Source: Helicobacteraceae bacterium
GTDB lineage: Bacteria > Campylobacterota > Campylobacteria > Campylobacterales > Helicobacteraceae
Direction of reading: 5' to 3'
DNA length: 27,124 bases
Assembly (NCBI GenBank): GCA_029258405.1
Contig: JARHYY010000115.1
Location: 1 to 27,124, forward strand
Shown: piece after piece, positions 16,064 to 24,668 of the stretch
Layout: each line of letters opens with the position of its first letter
Numbering within the stretch: position 1 is the first letter of the stretch
Translations under genes and position numbers: made by a program
The notes under the pieces: model-generated
Told to the model about the DNA's origin: nothing
The model's database searches: none
What the model saw: the letters and a program-made list of their open reading frames with translations, nothing else

Positions 16064-19000
16064 ATGCCTAAAAGAGAAGATATACAAACTATTTTGCTTA
16101 TTGGTTCTGGACCTATTGTAATTGGGCAGGCATGTGAATTTGATTATTCTGGCACTCAAGCAGCAAAAACGCTTAAAAGCTTAGGCTATCGTGTAGTGCT
16201 TATTAATTCTAATCCTGCCACAATAATGACAGATCCAGAGTTTGCTGATAGGACTTATATTGAACCCATTACAGAAGAAGTAATAACCCATATTATCAAA
16301 CAAGAAAAAGTTGATGCCATTCTCCCCACTATGGGCGGGCAAACTGCCTTAAATGTCGCTATGGGATTATTTGAAAAAGGTTTATTGCACAATGTGCAGT
16401 TTTTAGGGGCTAAGCCAGAGGCAATTAAAAAAGGTGAAGATAGACAAGCCTTCAAAGAAGCCATGCTTAAAATCGGCATGGATATTCCAAAATCTTGCTA
16501 TGCCTACACATTAGAAGAGGCGATAAACGCAGCAAAAACAATAGGCTTTCCGCTTATTGTTCGTGCGAGCTATACTCTTGCTGGTGCTGGTAGCGGCGTA
16601 GCCTATAATATTGATGAGTTTAAAAATATTGCTGAAAATGGCTTAGATATTAGCCCTATTAATGAAATACTCATTGAAGAATCATTGCTAGGCTGGAAAG
16701 AATTTGAAATGGAAGTTATTCGTGATAAGAATGATAACTGTATCATTGTATGCAGTATCGAAAATTTTGACCCTATGGGTGTGCATACAGGAGATTCCAT
16801 CACAATAGCCCCAGCCCTTACCCTCACAGATAAAGAATACCAACGAATGCGTAACGCTTCTTTTGCAATTTTGCGTGAAATTGGTGTAGATACGGGCGGC
16901 TCTAATGTGCAGTTTGCCATAAACCCAGAAACAGGAAGAATGACTGTAATAGAAATGAACCCTCGCGTCTCCCGCTCCTCTGCACTTGCTTCAAAGGCAA
17001 CAGGCTACCCTATTGCCAAGGTGGCAACGCTTCTTGCTGTTGGTTTTAGCCTTGATGAAATTACCAATGATATTACAGGCACTCCTGCAAGCTTTGAGCC
17101 AGCTATTGATTATATCGTTACAAAAATTCCTCGATTTGCTTTTGAAAAGTTTTCACAAGCAGATTCCACCCTAAGCACTTCCATGAAATCCATCGGTGAA
17201 GTAATGGCTATTGGAAATAGCTTTAAAGAATCTTTACAAAAAGCATTATGCAGCCTTGAGACTGATTTATTTGGTTTTAATCCCATTAGTGAAGATAGAA
17301 CAGAAATTCAAAGAGAGATTAGGCGACCAAATGCAAACCGATTGCGCTATATTGCTGATGCATTTAGAATGGGTTTTGAGGTGGCTGAAGTGCATAAATG
17401 GAGCAAAATAGATAGTTGGTTTCTCCATGAGATTTATGAAATTATTGCTTTGGAGCAAGATATTACCTTTGAGAATATCAAACAAGAAACATTTTTGCGC
17501 TCATTAAAACAAATGGGCTTTAGTGATAAAATGATCGCCTATTGGGTGTGCTGCCATGATGATTTGGATATACAAGAGAGAGATATTTATGATTTGCGCA
17601 ACAACAAAGGAATAGTCTTTGAATATAGAGAGGTTGATACTTGTGCAGCAGAGTTTAGAACACAAACAGCCTATTTATACTCTTGCACACCTGTGAGCAA
17701 TGATGATATTGATACCTATAATGATCATTCTACCCCCAAAGTATTAATTATTGGTGGCGGTCCTAATCGCATAGGGCAGGGCATAGAGTTTGATTATTGC
17801 TGTGTGCATGCTGCTTTTGCATTGAAAGATATGGGCATTAAAAGCATTATGTATAATTGCAACCCCGAAACCGTAAGCACAGACTATGATACAAGCGATA
17901 CATTATATTTTGAACCCATTGACTTTGAGCATGTGCGTAATGTGGTATATCGCGAAAACCCTGATGGAATTATTTTGCATTTTGGTGGGCAAACACCGCT
18001 AAAGCTCTCAAGAAATCTTACCAAAATCGGTGCAAATATTATTGGCTCAAGTGCTAAAGTTATTGATGTTGCTGAAGATCGTCAAAAGTTTGCAAAATTT
18101 ATCGAAAAAAATGGCTTATTACAACCACAAAATGGCACAGCCTTCACAAAAGAAGAAGCTATTATTGTAGCACAAAGCATTGGCTATCCCGTGCTTGTAC
18201 GCCCTAGCTATGTTTTGGGCGGAAGGGCTATGAGGATTGTTTATAGCAATGAAGCATTAAAGCATTATATGAATGAAGCAGTTGATGTAAGCGAGAACAC
18301 CCCTGTTTTAATCGATAAATTTTTAGATCATGCTATTGAGCTTGATGTAGATTGCATTTGCGATGGAAATGAAGTGTATATTGCTGGAATTATGCAGCAT
18401 ATAGAAGAAGCAGGCATTCATAGTGGCGATTCTGCTTGCTCTTTGCCCGCTCAATTAAGCGACACATTAACACAAACGATACAAAATGTTACCGCAAAAA
18501 TTGCAAAGAAAATGGGTGTTATTGGGCTTATGAATACACAATATGCCATTTATGAAGATCAATTATACATAATAGAGGTTAATTCTAGGGCTAGTAGGAC
18601 AGTCCCTTTTGTGAGTAAAACAACAGGCATTCCCTTAGCAAAAGTTGCTACGCGGGTTATGTGGAATGTTGCTTATAATAAAGATATACATTACCCGCTA
18701 AGAGAGGCATTGCAATTTTATGATACTTTTCATTGCGTAGATTACAATGGTGATATATTAAAACCAAAGAATCTCAAACATGTTGCCATCAAAGAATCAG
18801 TATTCCCCTTCAACAAGCTAAGCGGAGCAGATGTAAGCTTAGGTCCAGAGATGAAAAGCACAGGCGAGGTCATGGGCATCTCCAAGAGCTTTGGCTTAAG
18901 CTTTGCCAAAAGTCAATTAGCCTCCAAAAATCCATTACCCTCAAAAGGCAAAGTTTTTGTTTCTCTTGCTGATTCTGATAAGCGTGATGGAGTTGAAATT

Positions 19001-19351
19001 ATAAGAGAGCTTAAGCTCCTTGGTTTTGAATTTTGTGCTACCCAAGGCACGCAAAAGGCATTATCTGAGCATGGCATTGAGGTTGAAAATGCTCTAAAAA
19101 TTTCTGAAGGCAGACCAAATATTTGTGATATGATAGCTAACAATGAAATTGATCTTGTAATTAACACAAGCGACATAAACACATATCAAGACGATACCTA
19201 TAAAATACGCGCTCAAGTACTCAAAAGCTCTGTACCCTATGTAACCACTATTGCCGCAGCATATGCTGCACTAAAAGCCATTAAAGAAAATATGCAAGGA
19301 GAGGTTTTCTGTGCAACAGCTCTACAAGATTATTTATATGGTATCCATTAA
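16064..19351 (+). CDS. carB: Carbamoyl-phosphate synthase large subunit
   Basis: 1095 residues, full length for CarB. It makes carbamoyl phosphate from bicarbonate, ammonia (from CarA) and two ATP, feeding pyrimidine and arginine synthesis. The two homologous ATP-grasp halves are clear: ILLIGSGPIVIGQACEFDYS near the start and VLIIGGGPNRIGQGIEFDYC near residue 560. Each is followed by its own ATP-grasp motifs (IEMNPRVSRSSALASKATGYP and IEVNSRASRTVPFVSKTTGIP). The C-terminal MGS-like allosteric domain begins near GKVFVSLADSDKRD. An in-frame ATG at 16052 exists but lies on the ribosome site; MPKREDIQT at 16064 is the conserved CarB start. carA is not adjacent. The stop codon overlaps the next start (TAATG). 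Confidence 0.97.
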   Translation: MPKREDIQTILLIGSGPIVIGQACEFDYSGTQAAKTLKSLGYRVVLINSNPATIMTDPEFADRTYIEPITEEVITHIIKQEKVDAILPTMGGQTALNVAMGLFEKGLLHNVQFLGAKPEAIKKGEDRQAFKEAMLKIGMDIPKSCYAYTLEEAINAAKTIGFPLIVRASYTLAGAGSGVAYNIDEFKNIAENGLDISPINEILIEESLLGWKEFEMEVIRDKNDNCIIVCSIENFDPMGVHTGDSITIAPALTLTDKEYQRMRNASFAILREIGVDTGGSNVQFAINPETGRMTVIEMNPRVSRSSALASKATGYPIAKVATLLAVGFSLDEITNDITGTPASFEPAIDYIVTKIPRFAFEKFSQADSTLSTSMKSIGEVMAIGNSFKESLQKALCSLETDLFGFNPISEDRTEIQREIRRPNANRLRYIADAFRMGFEVAEVHKWSKIDSWFLHEIYEIIALEQDITFENIKQETFLRSLKQMGFSDKMIAYWVCCHDDLDIQERDIYDLRNNKGIVFEYREVDTCAAEFRTQTAYLYSCTPVSNDDIDTYNDHSTPKVLIIGGGPNRIGQGIEFDYCCVHAAFALKDMGIKSIMYNCNPETVSTDYDTSDTLYFEPIDFEHVRNVVYRENPDGIILHFGGQTPLKLSRNLTKIGANIIGSSAKVIDVAEDRQKFAKFIEKNGLLQPQNGTAFTKEEAIIVAQSIGYPVLVRPSYVLGGRAMRIVYSNEALKHYMNEAVDVSENTPVLIDKFLDHAIELDVDCICDGNEVYIAGIMQHIEEAGIHSGDSACSLPAQLSDTLTQTIQNVTAKIAKKMGVIGLMNTQYAIYEDQLYIIEVNSRASRTVPFVSKTTGIPLAKVATRVMWNVAYNKDIHYPLREALQFYDTFHCVDYNGDILKPKNLKHVAIKESVFPFNKLSGADVSLGPEMKSTGEVMGISKSFGLSFAKSQLASKNPLPSKGKVFVSLADSDKRDGVEIIRELKLLGFEFCATQGTQKALSEHGIEVENALKISEGRPNICDMIANNEIDLVINTSDINTYQDDTYKIRAQVLKSSVPYVTTIAAAYAALKAIKENMQGEVFCATALQDYLYGIH

Positions 19352-19782
19352 TGCTCTATCTCGCACAAACTGATACAACCGTTGGCTTCTTGAGCTCACA
19401 GAAACAACCTATTATTAATGCCAAAAAAAGAGCCCAAGATAAACCTATTCTTCAAGTTGTTTCATCATTAAAAAAATTAAACGATGAGCTAAGAGTTCCA
19501 CAAGCATTCAAAAACAGAATCAGAAGAATGCAAAAATGCTCTTTTATTTATCCACAAGGTGCATGTATAAGGGTTATCCACAACAAGAGGCATAAAGAAT
19601 TTATCGAGAGATTTCATAAGCTCTATAGCAGCTCTGCAAACCTTTCTGGGCATTCATTTTGCATTGATTATGCATTGAGCATGGCAGATATTATTGTTTA
19701 TGAAAAAGGGATTGAATTTACACAGAGCAATCCCTCGCAAATTTTTAAAATAAATAAGCAAAAGATTTGCAAAATTCGTTAG
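19351..19782 (+). CDS. Short Sua5/YciO/YrdC-type protein
   Basis: 143 residues. TDTTVGFLS near the start corresponds to the TDTVYGL strand of TsaC/Sua5. KKRAQDKPI matches the KR-x-x-KPI nucleotide-binding segment, and YSSSANLSGHS matches the S-x-N loop. Family members make threonylcarbamoyl-AMP for the t6A modification of tRNA. This protein is about 45 residues shorter than TsaC, lacking most of the N-terminal helix and strand before TDT. It may thus be a reduced paralogue with altered or lost activity; a full-length TsaC may exist elsewhere. The start shares one base with the carB stop (TAATG), so translation is coupled to carB. Confidence 0.75.
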   Translation: MLYLAQTDTTVGFLSSQKQPIINAKKRAQDKPILQVVSSLKKLNDELRVPQAFKNRIRRMQKCSFIYPQGACIRVIHNKRHKEFIERFHKLYSSSANLSGHSFCIDYALSMADIIVYEKGIEFTQSNPSQIFKINKQKICKIR

Positions 19783-19792
19783 GAGGTTTTAA

Positions 19793-20446
19793 ATGGTTGC
19801 TCGAGTGCTTGGGGTATTATTCTTTGGTTTTTTGTTTGCTATCGCACCCATTGCCATCGTGCTTGGTGGAATCTTAGACAACTATATTCATTTTTATGAA
19901 ATTAGAGATTGCGGCAAACAAGTTTTTTTTAATCCTTTTTTCTATGATACCATATTTTACAAGGGCTATGGTTGGCTGTTTTTTCTTGCCATTATAGTCG
20001 CTGGTATATTGGTAATGTATCCACCATTTTTAGCCAATTTTTTTCGCATGTTTTATGTCGCTATATTAGTAGGCTCTTTGTTATTTTTTGTTCCAACAAT
20101 AGGGTTTCATGCAGGAAAATGGCTTTTTAATCACCCAAAATTTATTGTAACACTTATTACAGGTGAGCAAAAGCAACTTAATGTCGTATATATCGGGCGA
20201 GAAGGTTTGCATTTTATTACTCCAGAAAAGCAGTTTCCTTTAACATATCGATGGGAGGCTATACAAAATGGCGAAGAACAAAGGTGCTATCGTTTGCCAG
20301 AGCAAGAATCTACACCAAGCACGCCATTACCCCCAGACACAAAAGGCGCCCCCGCCCAAGAAGCACAAGCTGTTGGCGTTGAGCCACTACCAGAAAAAAA
20401 GAGCATGTTTGAAGTGCTTATGAAAAAATTATTCCCTAAGCAATAA
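19793..20446 (+). CDS. Unrecognised inner-membrane protein with proline-rich tail
   Basis: 217 residues; no family recognised. There are three clear membrane segments, at about residues 5-28, 57-80 and 84-104. They are separated by an aromatic-rich loop (IRDCGKQVFFNPFFYDTIFYKG) and followed by a soluble domain of about 60 residues. The tail at about 165-205 is rich in Pro, Ala, Thr and Glu (TPSTPLPPDTKGAP) and ends in a Lys-rich helix. The ribosome site AGGAGG is ideal. It follows the Sua5-like gene by 10 bases and probably shares the carB transcript. Its stop abuts the stop of the convergent hydrolase gene with no spacer. Confidence 0.7.
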   Translation: MVARVLGVLFFGFLFAIAPIAIVLGGILDNYIHFYEIRDCGKQVFFNPFFYDTIFYKGYGWLFFLAIIVAGILVMYPPFLANFFRMFYVAILVGSLLFFVPTIGFHAGKWLFNHPKFIVTLITGEQKQLNVVYIGREGLHFITPEKQFPLTYRWEAIQNGEEQRCYRLPEQESTPSTPLPPDTKGAPAQEAQAVGVEPLPEKKSMFEVLMKKLFPKQ

Positions 20447-21076
20447 TCACATTTTTGTGAGCCAAAAATCAATATGCATTTGCTCTGCAGCTATGCTTGT
20501 AGATTGCCCATGACCGGGATAAATGGTTTTATCATAACCAAGCTGCTTAAATCTTTGCAAGCTCTCTTGCATCTGCCAAGCTGATGAATAGGGGAAGTCA
20601 TACCGACCAATAGAGCGATAAAAGATAAAATCACCGCTTAAAATAAAATCATCAGTTTCAATAATGCAGCACCCGGGCGTATGCCCCGGAAAATGCTTGA
20701 AGGTTAATGCAAAGTTTTCAAAGCATACTTGTTGATCACTATGTATAATAAGCTGCGTAGGGCAGGACAAAGGCAGATTCATATTAAAACAATCTTCTTG
20801 AAGCATAAAGGCATCGTCTTGATGAACAATAAGAGGAATATTAATATATGTTTCTTGCAAGGCTTTATTGCTCCATATATGATCAAAATGCCCATGTGTA
20901 TTGAGAATGGCTAAAGGATTTTTGCATATATTCTTCACCCAACTATCCGCACCCATACCGGGATCAATAATAATCTCTCCATAAGAATTTTGCAAAATAT
21001 AGCAGTTTGTTTGATATGCACCAAAAGGTTTTCCATAGAGCTTGCATGAGGGGTATTCTGTAAATATTTCTCGCAT
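20447..21076 (-). CDS. Metallo-beta-lactamase-fold hydrolase, glyoxalase II-like
   Basis: 209 residues. The zinc-site motif is THGHFDH (His61, His63, Asp65, His66), followed by FPGHTPGCCI, LSGDFIF and IYPGHGQST, which supply the remaining ligands. Members of this short branch (YcbL type) hydrolyse glutathione-type or other thioesters; the C-terminal substrate domain of true glyoxalase II is missing. The substrate is unknown. AAGGA stands before the ATG. Its 3' end touches the convergent membrane-protein gene, and its 5' end faces dgt across a 100-base AT-rich promoter region. Family certain, reaction uncertain. Confidence 0.88.
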   Translation of the reverse strand: MREIFTEYPSCKLYGKPFGAYQTNCYILQNSYGEIIIDPGMGADSWVKNICKNPLAILNTHGHFDHIWSNKALQETYINIPLIVHQDDAFMLQEDCFNMNLPLSCPTQLIIHSDQQVCFENFALTFKHFPGHTPGCCIIETDDFILSGDFIFYRSIGRYDFPYSSAWQMQESLQRFKQLGYDKTIYPGHGQSTSIAAEQMHIDFWLTKM

Positions 21077-21135
21077 TTTAATTCCTTGTAAATAAAATTA
21101 TATTATAATATCTTTTTATCTCAAATTATATAGAA

Positions 21136-21141
21136 TATAAT
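21136..21141 (+). promoter_or_regulatory. Candidate -10 box of dgt
   Basis: TATAAT, giving a leader of about 29 bases before the dgt ATG. A second candidate, TGTTACAAT at 21151-21159, fits the extended form better but leaves only about 11 bases of leader, too short for the ribosome site. The hydrolase gene on the other strand has several overlapping TATAAT-like boxes at 21097-21107. Confidence 0.4.
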
Positions 21142-21176
21142 CGCATTTTTTGTTACAATAAATTAAAAGGCTAAAA

Positions 21177-22277
21177 ATGCAACCACATGAGCGATTTTTC
21201 AAAGCAAAGCCAGACTTTAGGGATGCGTATTCACGAGATAGAGACCGCATTATCCATTGCTCCTCATTTCGCAGGCTTGAATACAAAACACAGGTTTTTT
21301 TAAACAGTGTGGGCGATTTCTTCAGAACGCGTCTTACCCATTCATTAGAGGTAAGCCAAATTGCAAGAGCTATCGCAAGAGCCATAGGGCTCAATGAGGC
21401 ATTATGTGAAGCCATTGCCTTAGCCCATGATTTAGGGCATACACCATTTGGGCATGCAGGTGGCGATGAGCTTGATTCATTGCTCAAGCAATATAGCACT
21501 TATGGTTTTGAGCATAATTTTCAATCCTTTAGAGTGGTTACCCAGCTTGAAAAAAGATATGCCGATTATGATGGATTAAATCTCACTTTTGCCACCCTTG
21601 AGGGCATATTAAAGCATTCATATCCCTATAAAAAAAAGTTTTTAAATGAACATATTAATAAATGCTTTCGCCTTGATTATCACCCAAGCCTTGAGGCTAT
21701 CGTGGTTGATCATGCCGATGAAATGGCTTATATAAGCCATGATATTGATGATGGATTAAAATGTGGTTTTTTAACTATGGAGCATATAAGAAGCAATGGG
21801 CTCATTAAAGAAGTTTTAAAACAAGTATATGCCGAGGGCATCACGCAAGAGCATCATGTTTTTCGTCCTCGTCTTGTATCCCTATTAATCAATTTTTTAG
21901 TATTTGCCTTTATAGAGTTTTCAAAAAAATCTCCATACCTACAACAAGAAGAGCCCATTTGTGCAACCCTAGCTGCTCACATTGCACATGGAATTGGTTT
22001 TGATGAATGGATAAAAAGGCAGCTCAAAGAGCTCAAAGCTATTTTATACAAACAGCTCTATTCGCACCATGAAGTCAAGAGAAAAACACATTTTGGAAAA
22101 CGATGCATTCGTGCATTGTTTAATGATTTCATGAATGATATTTGGCTTTTGCCCTACCAAAACCGCCTTGAGATACAAAACGATGCAAAGAAGCAATACC
22201 GTGTTGTTGCTGATTACATTGCAGGAATGAGCGACCGTTTTGCTATCAGGCTCTATCAAGAGCTTCATGTAGGCTAG
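21177..22277 (+). CDS. dgt: dGTP triphosphohydrolase-like HD-domain dNTPase
   Basis: 366 residues, the shorter Dgt type rather than the roughly 500-residue E. coli enzyme. It starts with YSRDRDRIIHCSSFRRLEYKTQVF, the Dgt signature. The HD metal site follows: His55 in THSLEVSQIARAIA, His84-Asp85 in LAHDLGHTPFGHAGGDEL, and an Asp in VVDHADEMAYISHDIDD. It removes triphosphate from deoxynucleotides, which tunes dNTP pools; relatives restrict phage DNA synthesis. The ATG is preceded by AAAGG. It converges with ttcA, leaving a 6-base gap with no room for a separate terminator. Confidence 0.92.
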   Translation: MQPHERFFKAKPDFRDAYSRDRDRIIHCSSFRRLEYKTQVFLNSVGDFFRTRLTHSLEVSQIARAIARAIGLNEALCEAIALAHDLGHTPFGHAGGDELDSLLKQYSTYGFEHNFQSFRVVTQLEKRYADYDGLNLTFATLEGILKHSYPYKKKFLNEHINKCFRLDYHPSLEAIVVDHADEMAYISHDIDDGLKCGFLTMEHIRSNGLIKEVLKQVYAEGITQEHHVFRPRLVSLLINFLVFAFIEFSKKSPYLQQEEPICATLAAHIAHGIGFDEWIKRQLKELKAILYKQLYSHHEVKRKTHFGKRCIRALFNDFMNDIWLLPYQNRLEIQNDAKKQYRVVADYIAGMSDRFAIRLYQELHVG

Positions 22278-22283
22278 CGCAAG

Positions 22284-23078
22284 CTATTCTTTGTCTCTAA
22301 ACCTTTCATCACAAAAGCTATTTGCATGTATATTACTAAAAGCATTTTTTATAGATTTAAATAAATTTGGATTATTAGATTCTAACTCTTTTAGTAATTG
22401 CTTATTATGTGCTCTAGCCTTTGGTCTTTTATCCTCTGGCAACCAATTAATGGGGCAATTACAATCAGGTGCAATATATATATTATTACTTGATATAAAA
22501 TCAATTATTTGCCTCTCACGCACAAAAATCAAAGGTCGTATCACGCCTAGCCCATTTTGTGCTTTATAATATGGTGGCATAGAACGCAAAGAGCCATTAT
22601 AAGTTAAATTCATAAAAAAGCTTTCTGCCGCGTCATCTAAATGGTGGGCTAATGCAACCTTATTAAACCCACCCTTTAAAGCCATATTATAAAGCTCGCC
22701 CCTTCTCATTCTTGAACAAAAAGAGCAATAAATAGTCCCTTCTTTTTTATGCTCTTCTAATATCTTAAAAATCTGTGTTCTATCAAGCTCATATGGTATA
22801 TTGAGGTTTTTGCAATATTCAAAAATATATTCATATTCCCCACCCCTACCATAATCAATAGTCATTGCCAAAAATTCAAAATTAAATGGAGCATGCTGCT
22901 TCATATGTGCAAATATCGTTGCAAGCAATATAGAATCCTTGCCCCCGCTAAGCCCTAATAAAATCTTATCCCCTTCATTTACAAGCCTATATTGTGCATT
23001 TGTCCTCCCTACGATATTGAGTATCTTTTTGCTGATGGTGGGCTTGTTAAATGCAGCCTGCTTTGATGGATATTGCAT
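22284..23078 (-). CDS. ttcA: tRNA 2-thiocytidine synthase TtcA
   Basis: 264 residues. The PP-loop ATP site SGGKDS is at residues 44-49, and the TtcA cysteine pair is in YCSFCSRMRRGELY (Cys118, Cys121). LAHHLDDAAESFFMNL and the later Cys in DCNCPINWLPEDKR complete the iron-sulphur-enzyme pattern. It adds sulphur to cytidine 32 of certain tRNAs, using ATP and an Fe-S cluster. GAGG stands before the ATG. A -10-like TATTAT lies about 35 bases upstream. It marks the last housekeeping gene before the accessory cluster. Confidence 0.92.
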   Translation of the reverse strand: MQYPSKQAAFNKPTISKKILNIVGRTNAQYRLVNEGDKILLGLSGGKDSILLATIFAHMKQHAPFNFEFLAMTIDYGRGGEYEYIFEYCKNLNIPYELDRTQIFKILEEHKKEGTIYCSFCSRMRRGELYNMALKGGFNKVALAHHLDDAAESFFMNLTYNGSLRSMPPYYKAQNGLGVIRPLIFVRERQIIDFISSNNIYIAPDCNCPINWLPEDKRPKARAHNKQLLKELESNNPNLFKSIKNAFSNIHANSFCDERFRDKE

Positions 23079-23109
23079 ATTACCTCACTTTTTTATTGAA
23101 GTTTAGCAT

Positions 23110-23115
23110 ATAATA
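23110..23115 (-). promoter_or_regulatory. Candidate -10 box of ttcA
   Basis: TATTAT on the minus strand, predicted start near 23103, leader of about 25 bases including GAGG. Weak but well placed. Confidence 0.35.
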
Positions 23116-23118
23116 GCT

Positions 23119-23206
23119 CTATTACAAATAATGAATATTTATGAATCGCCCCCAACGCCTAACAAGTTTGAATGATTTTTGAAATTTATAGTGCTATTAC
23201 AAATAA
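23119..23206. repeat. Pair of 13-base direct repeats in front of the PIN-kinase gene
   Basis: CTATTACAAATAA occurs at 23119-23131 and again at 23194-23206, 75 bases apart, each preceded by ATAG-n-n. The pair lies between ttcA and the accessory cluster. It might be a regulator site, a duplicated border, or the edge of a horizontally acquired segment. The matching right border would be outside the window. Confidence 0.5.
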
Positions 23207-23212
23207 AATTTA

Positions 23213-23237
23213 TTGACTTTGTTTTTTTTTGTATAAT
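23213..23237 (+). promoter_or_regulatory. Promoter of the PIN-kinase/VWA/PP2C cluster with a T9 tract
   Basis: A perfect TATAAT (23232-23237) is preceded by nine consecutive T (23222-23230) and by TTGACT (23213-23218). The gap between boxes is only 13 bases, four short of the optimum, and the T9 run lies inside it. Changes in T-run length would change the spacing. The predicted start is near 23244 and the ATG at 23264 has a weak AAGAAAG ribosome site. Confidence 0.5.
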
Positions 23238-23263
23238 CTTAAAATTTTAAAAGAAAGTAAAAA

Positions 23264-24644
23264 ATGAGCAATACACCATTAAATTTACAAGATATACAAG
23301 AATTAATAAATCGCCATGAAACCCTCATTATAGATGCAGTAGCGCTCTCTCACCCAGAGTTTGAGCATATATTTGATAACATATTAAAACCAATCCTAAA
23401 AAGAGCAAAAAAACGCATACTCATACCAAGAGAAATATTTGACAAAATAATGAAATATATGACAAACACTTAAGAGTACAACAATATATCACCGCAGGAG
23501 AAGATGAAACTTCACATATTCTACGCGATAAACAATCTGTGTTAGCATTTATCGGGGATACGAAGATAGGCAATCAGATATTAAAATTTAAGCAGCATAG
23601 GGCATTATTCATTGGCAAAAGAGATAAATCATTCAGAATATTTGAAAACAAAACACAAAAAAGCCAAACACAAAGAACAAAACAAACAAATATATCAAGC
23701 GAAAAAATTACAATAAATGGCAATATCCCAACGCTTAATGATGAAGTATATTATAAACATAATGGAATAAGAGCAAGTGTTACTTTAGCAAAAGAAATTG
23801 CAAGCGGCGGAGAGGGCATAATATACGCAACAAATAGCGGCTTTATAGCAAAAATATATAAAATAGATAAAGATAATAGAAAGCTCAAAGTGCCTAGCTA
23901 TACACCACCTAAGCTAGAAAGGCTTGCAAAAATAAAGCTCATCAGATTTCCTCAATATGTGTTTTTGCCATTGCATATCTTAAAAAATCATAATAACGAA
24001 ACAATAGGTTTTCTCATGAACAAAGCAGATGGAAAACCCATACAATATATATTAGGTGGCTCTAAAGGCAGAGCAAAGCATTTTCCCAACATAACAACAA
24101 GCATTTAGCAAAGCTCTGCATAAATTTTTTGAAATGTATCTGTGAGCTTCATAAAAAGAATGTTATTGTTGGTGATATTAATACACAAAACATACTCTTT
24201 AATACAAATTGTAATATATATTTTATTGATTGTGATAGCTATCAAATTGGGGGTTTTCCATGCCCTGTTACAACAGAGGCATTTTTACACCCAGCCCATA
24301 GAGGCAAGGACATGAAAAACTTCATGAGAAATTTAGCTGATGAGTACTATGCCATCGCTATCTTTTTGTTTATGCTCATAAATCTTGGTAGGCATCCATA
24401 TGATCGCAAGGGCGGCGGTAGAGATGATGCGTCTAAAAATATGGATTTTTCTTATGACATTAATGGTCCTAGCAATAATGCCCCAAATGATATAGCAAAA
24501 AAAAGATGGGAGCGATTAAGCAATGGATTAAAAGAGTGCTTTTATCATAGTTTTCAAAAAGGTGGCAAATATGCAAGCGAGAATAAATGCCTAAAGCCAG
24601 AAATTTGGCTTAAACATTTTGAAGCATTTGAGAAAATGCAATAA
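23264..24644 (+). pseudogene. PIN-domain/TerY-P-type protein kinase fusion, broken by two frame changes
   Basis: Three frames join into one protein of about 460 residues. Part 1 (23264 to about 23463) resembles the start of a PIN nuclease domain: LIIDAVALSHPEFEHIF, then KKRILIPREIFDKIM. The frame then moves by -1; part 2 (about 23464-24095) finishes the PIN-like region (LAFIGDTKIGNQILKFK) and, after a polar linker, starts a protein kinase: ASGGEGIIYA glycine loop and FIAKIYK lysine. A second -1 change near 24085-24105 leads to part 3: KHLAKLCINFLKCICELH, the catalytic loop VGDINTQNILF, and FIDCDSYQI in place of DFG. These kinase motifs match the atypical kinase of TerY-P gene trios. Each break needs one missing base and neither lies in a long homopolymer. 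VWA follows after 24 bases. The kinase is clear; the PIN assignment is moderate. Confidence 0.75.
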
Positions 24645-24668
24645 CAATGCAATAGATAAGGAGATTTT

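Noticed and set aside
23463..24108. Homopolymer slippage (phase variation) as cause of the kinase frame changes
   Set aside because: Neither break lies in a long single-base or short-unit repeat; only the second VWA break is near an A7 run.
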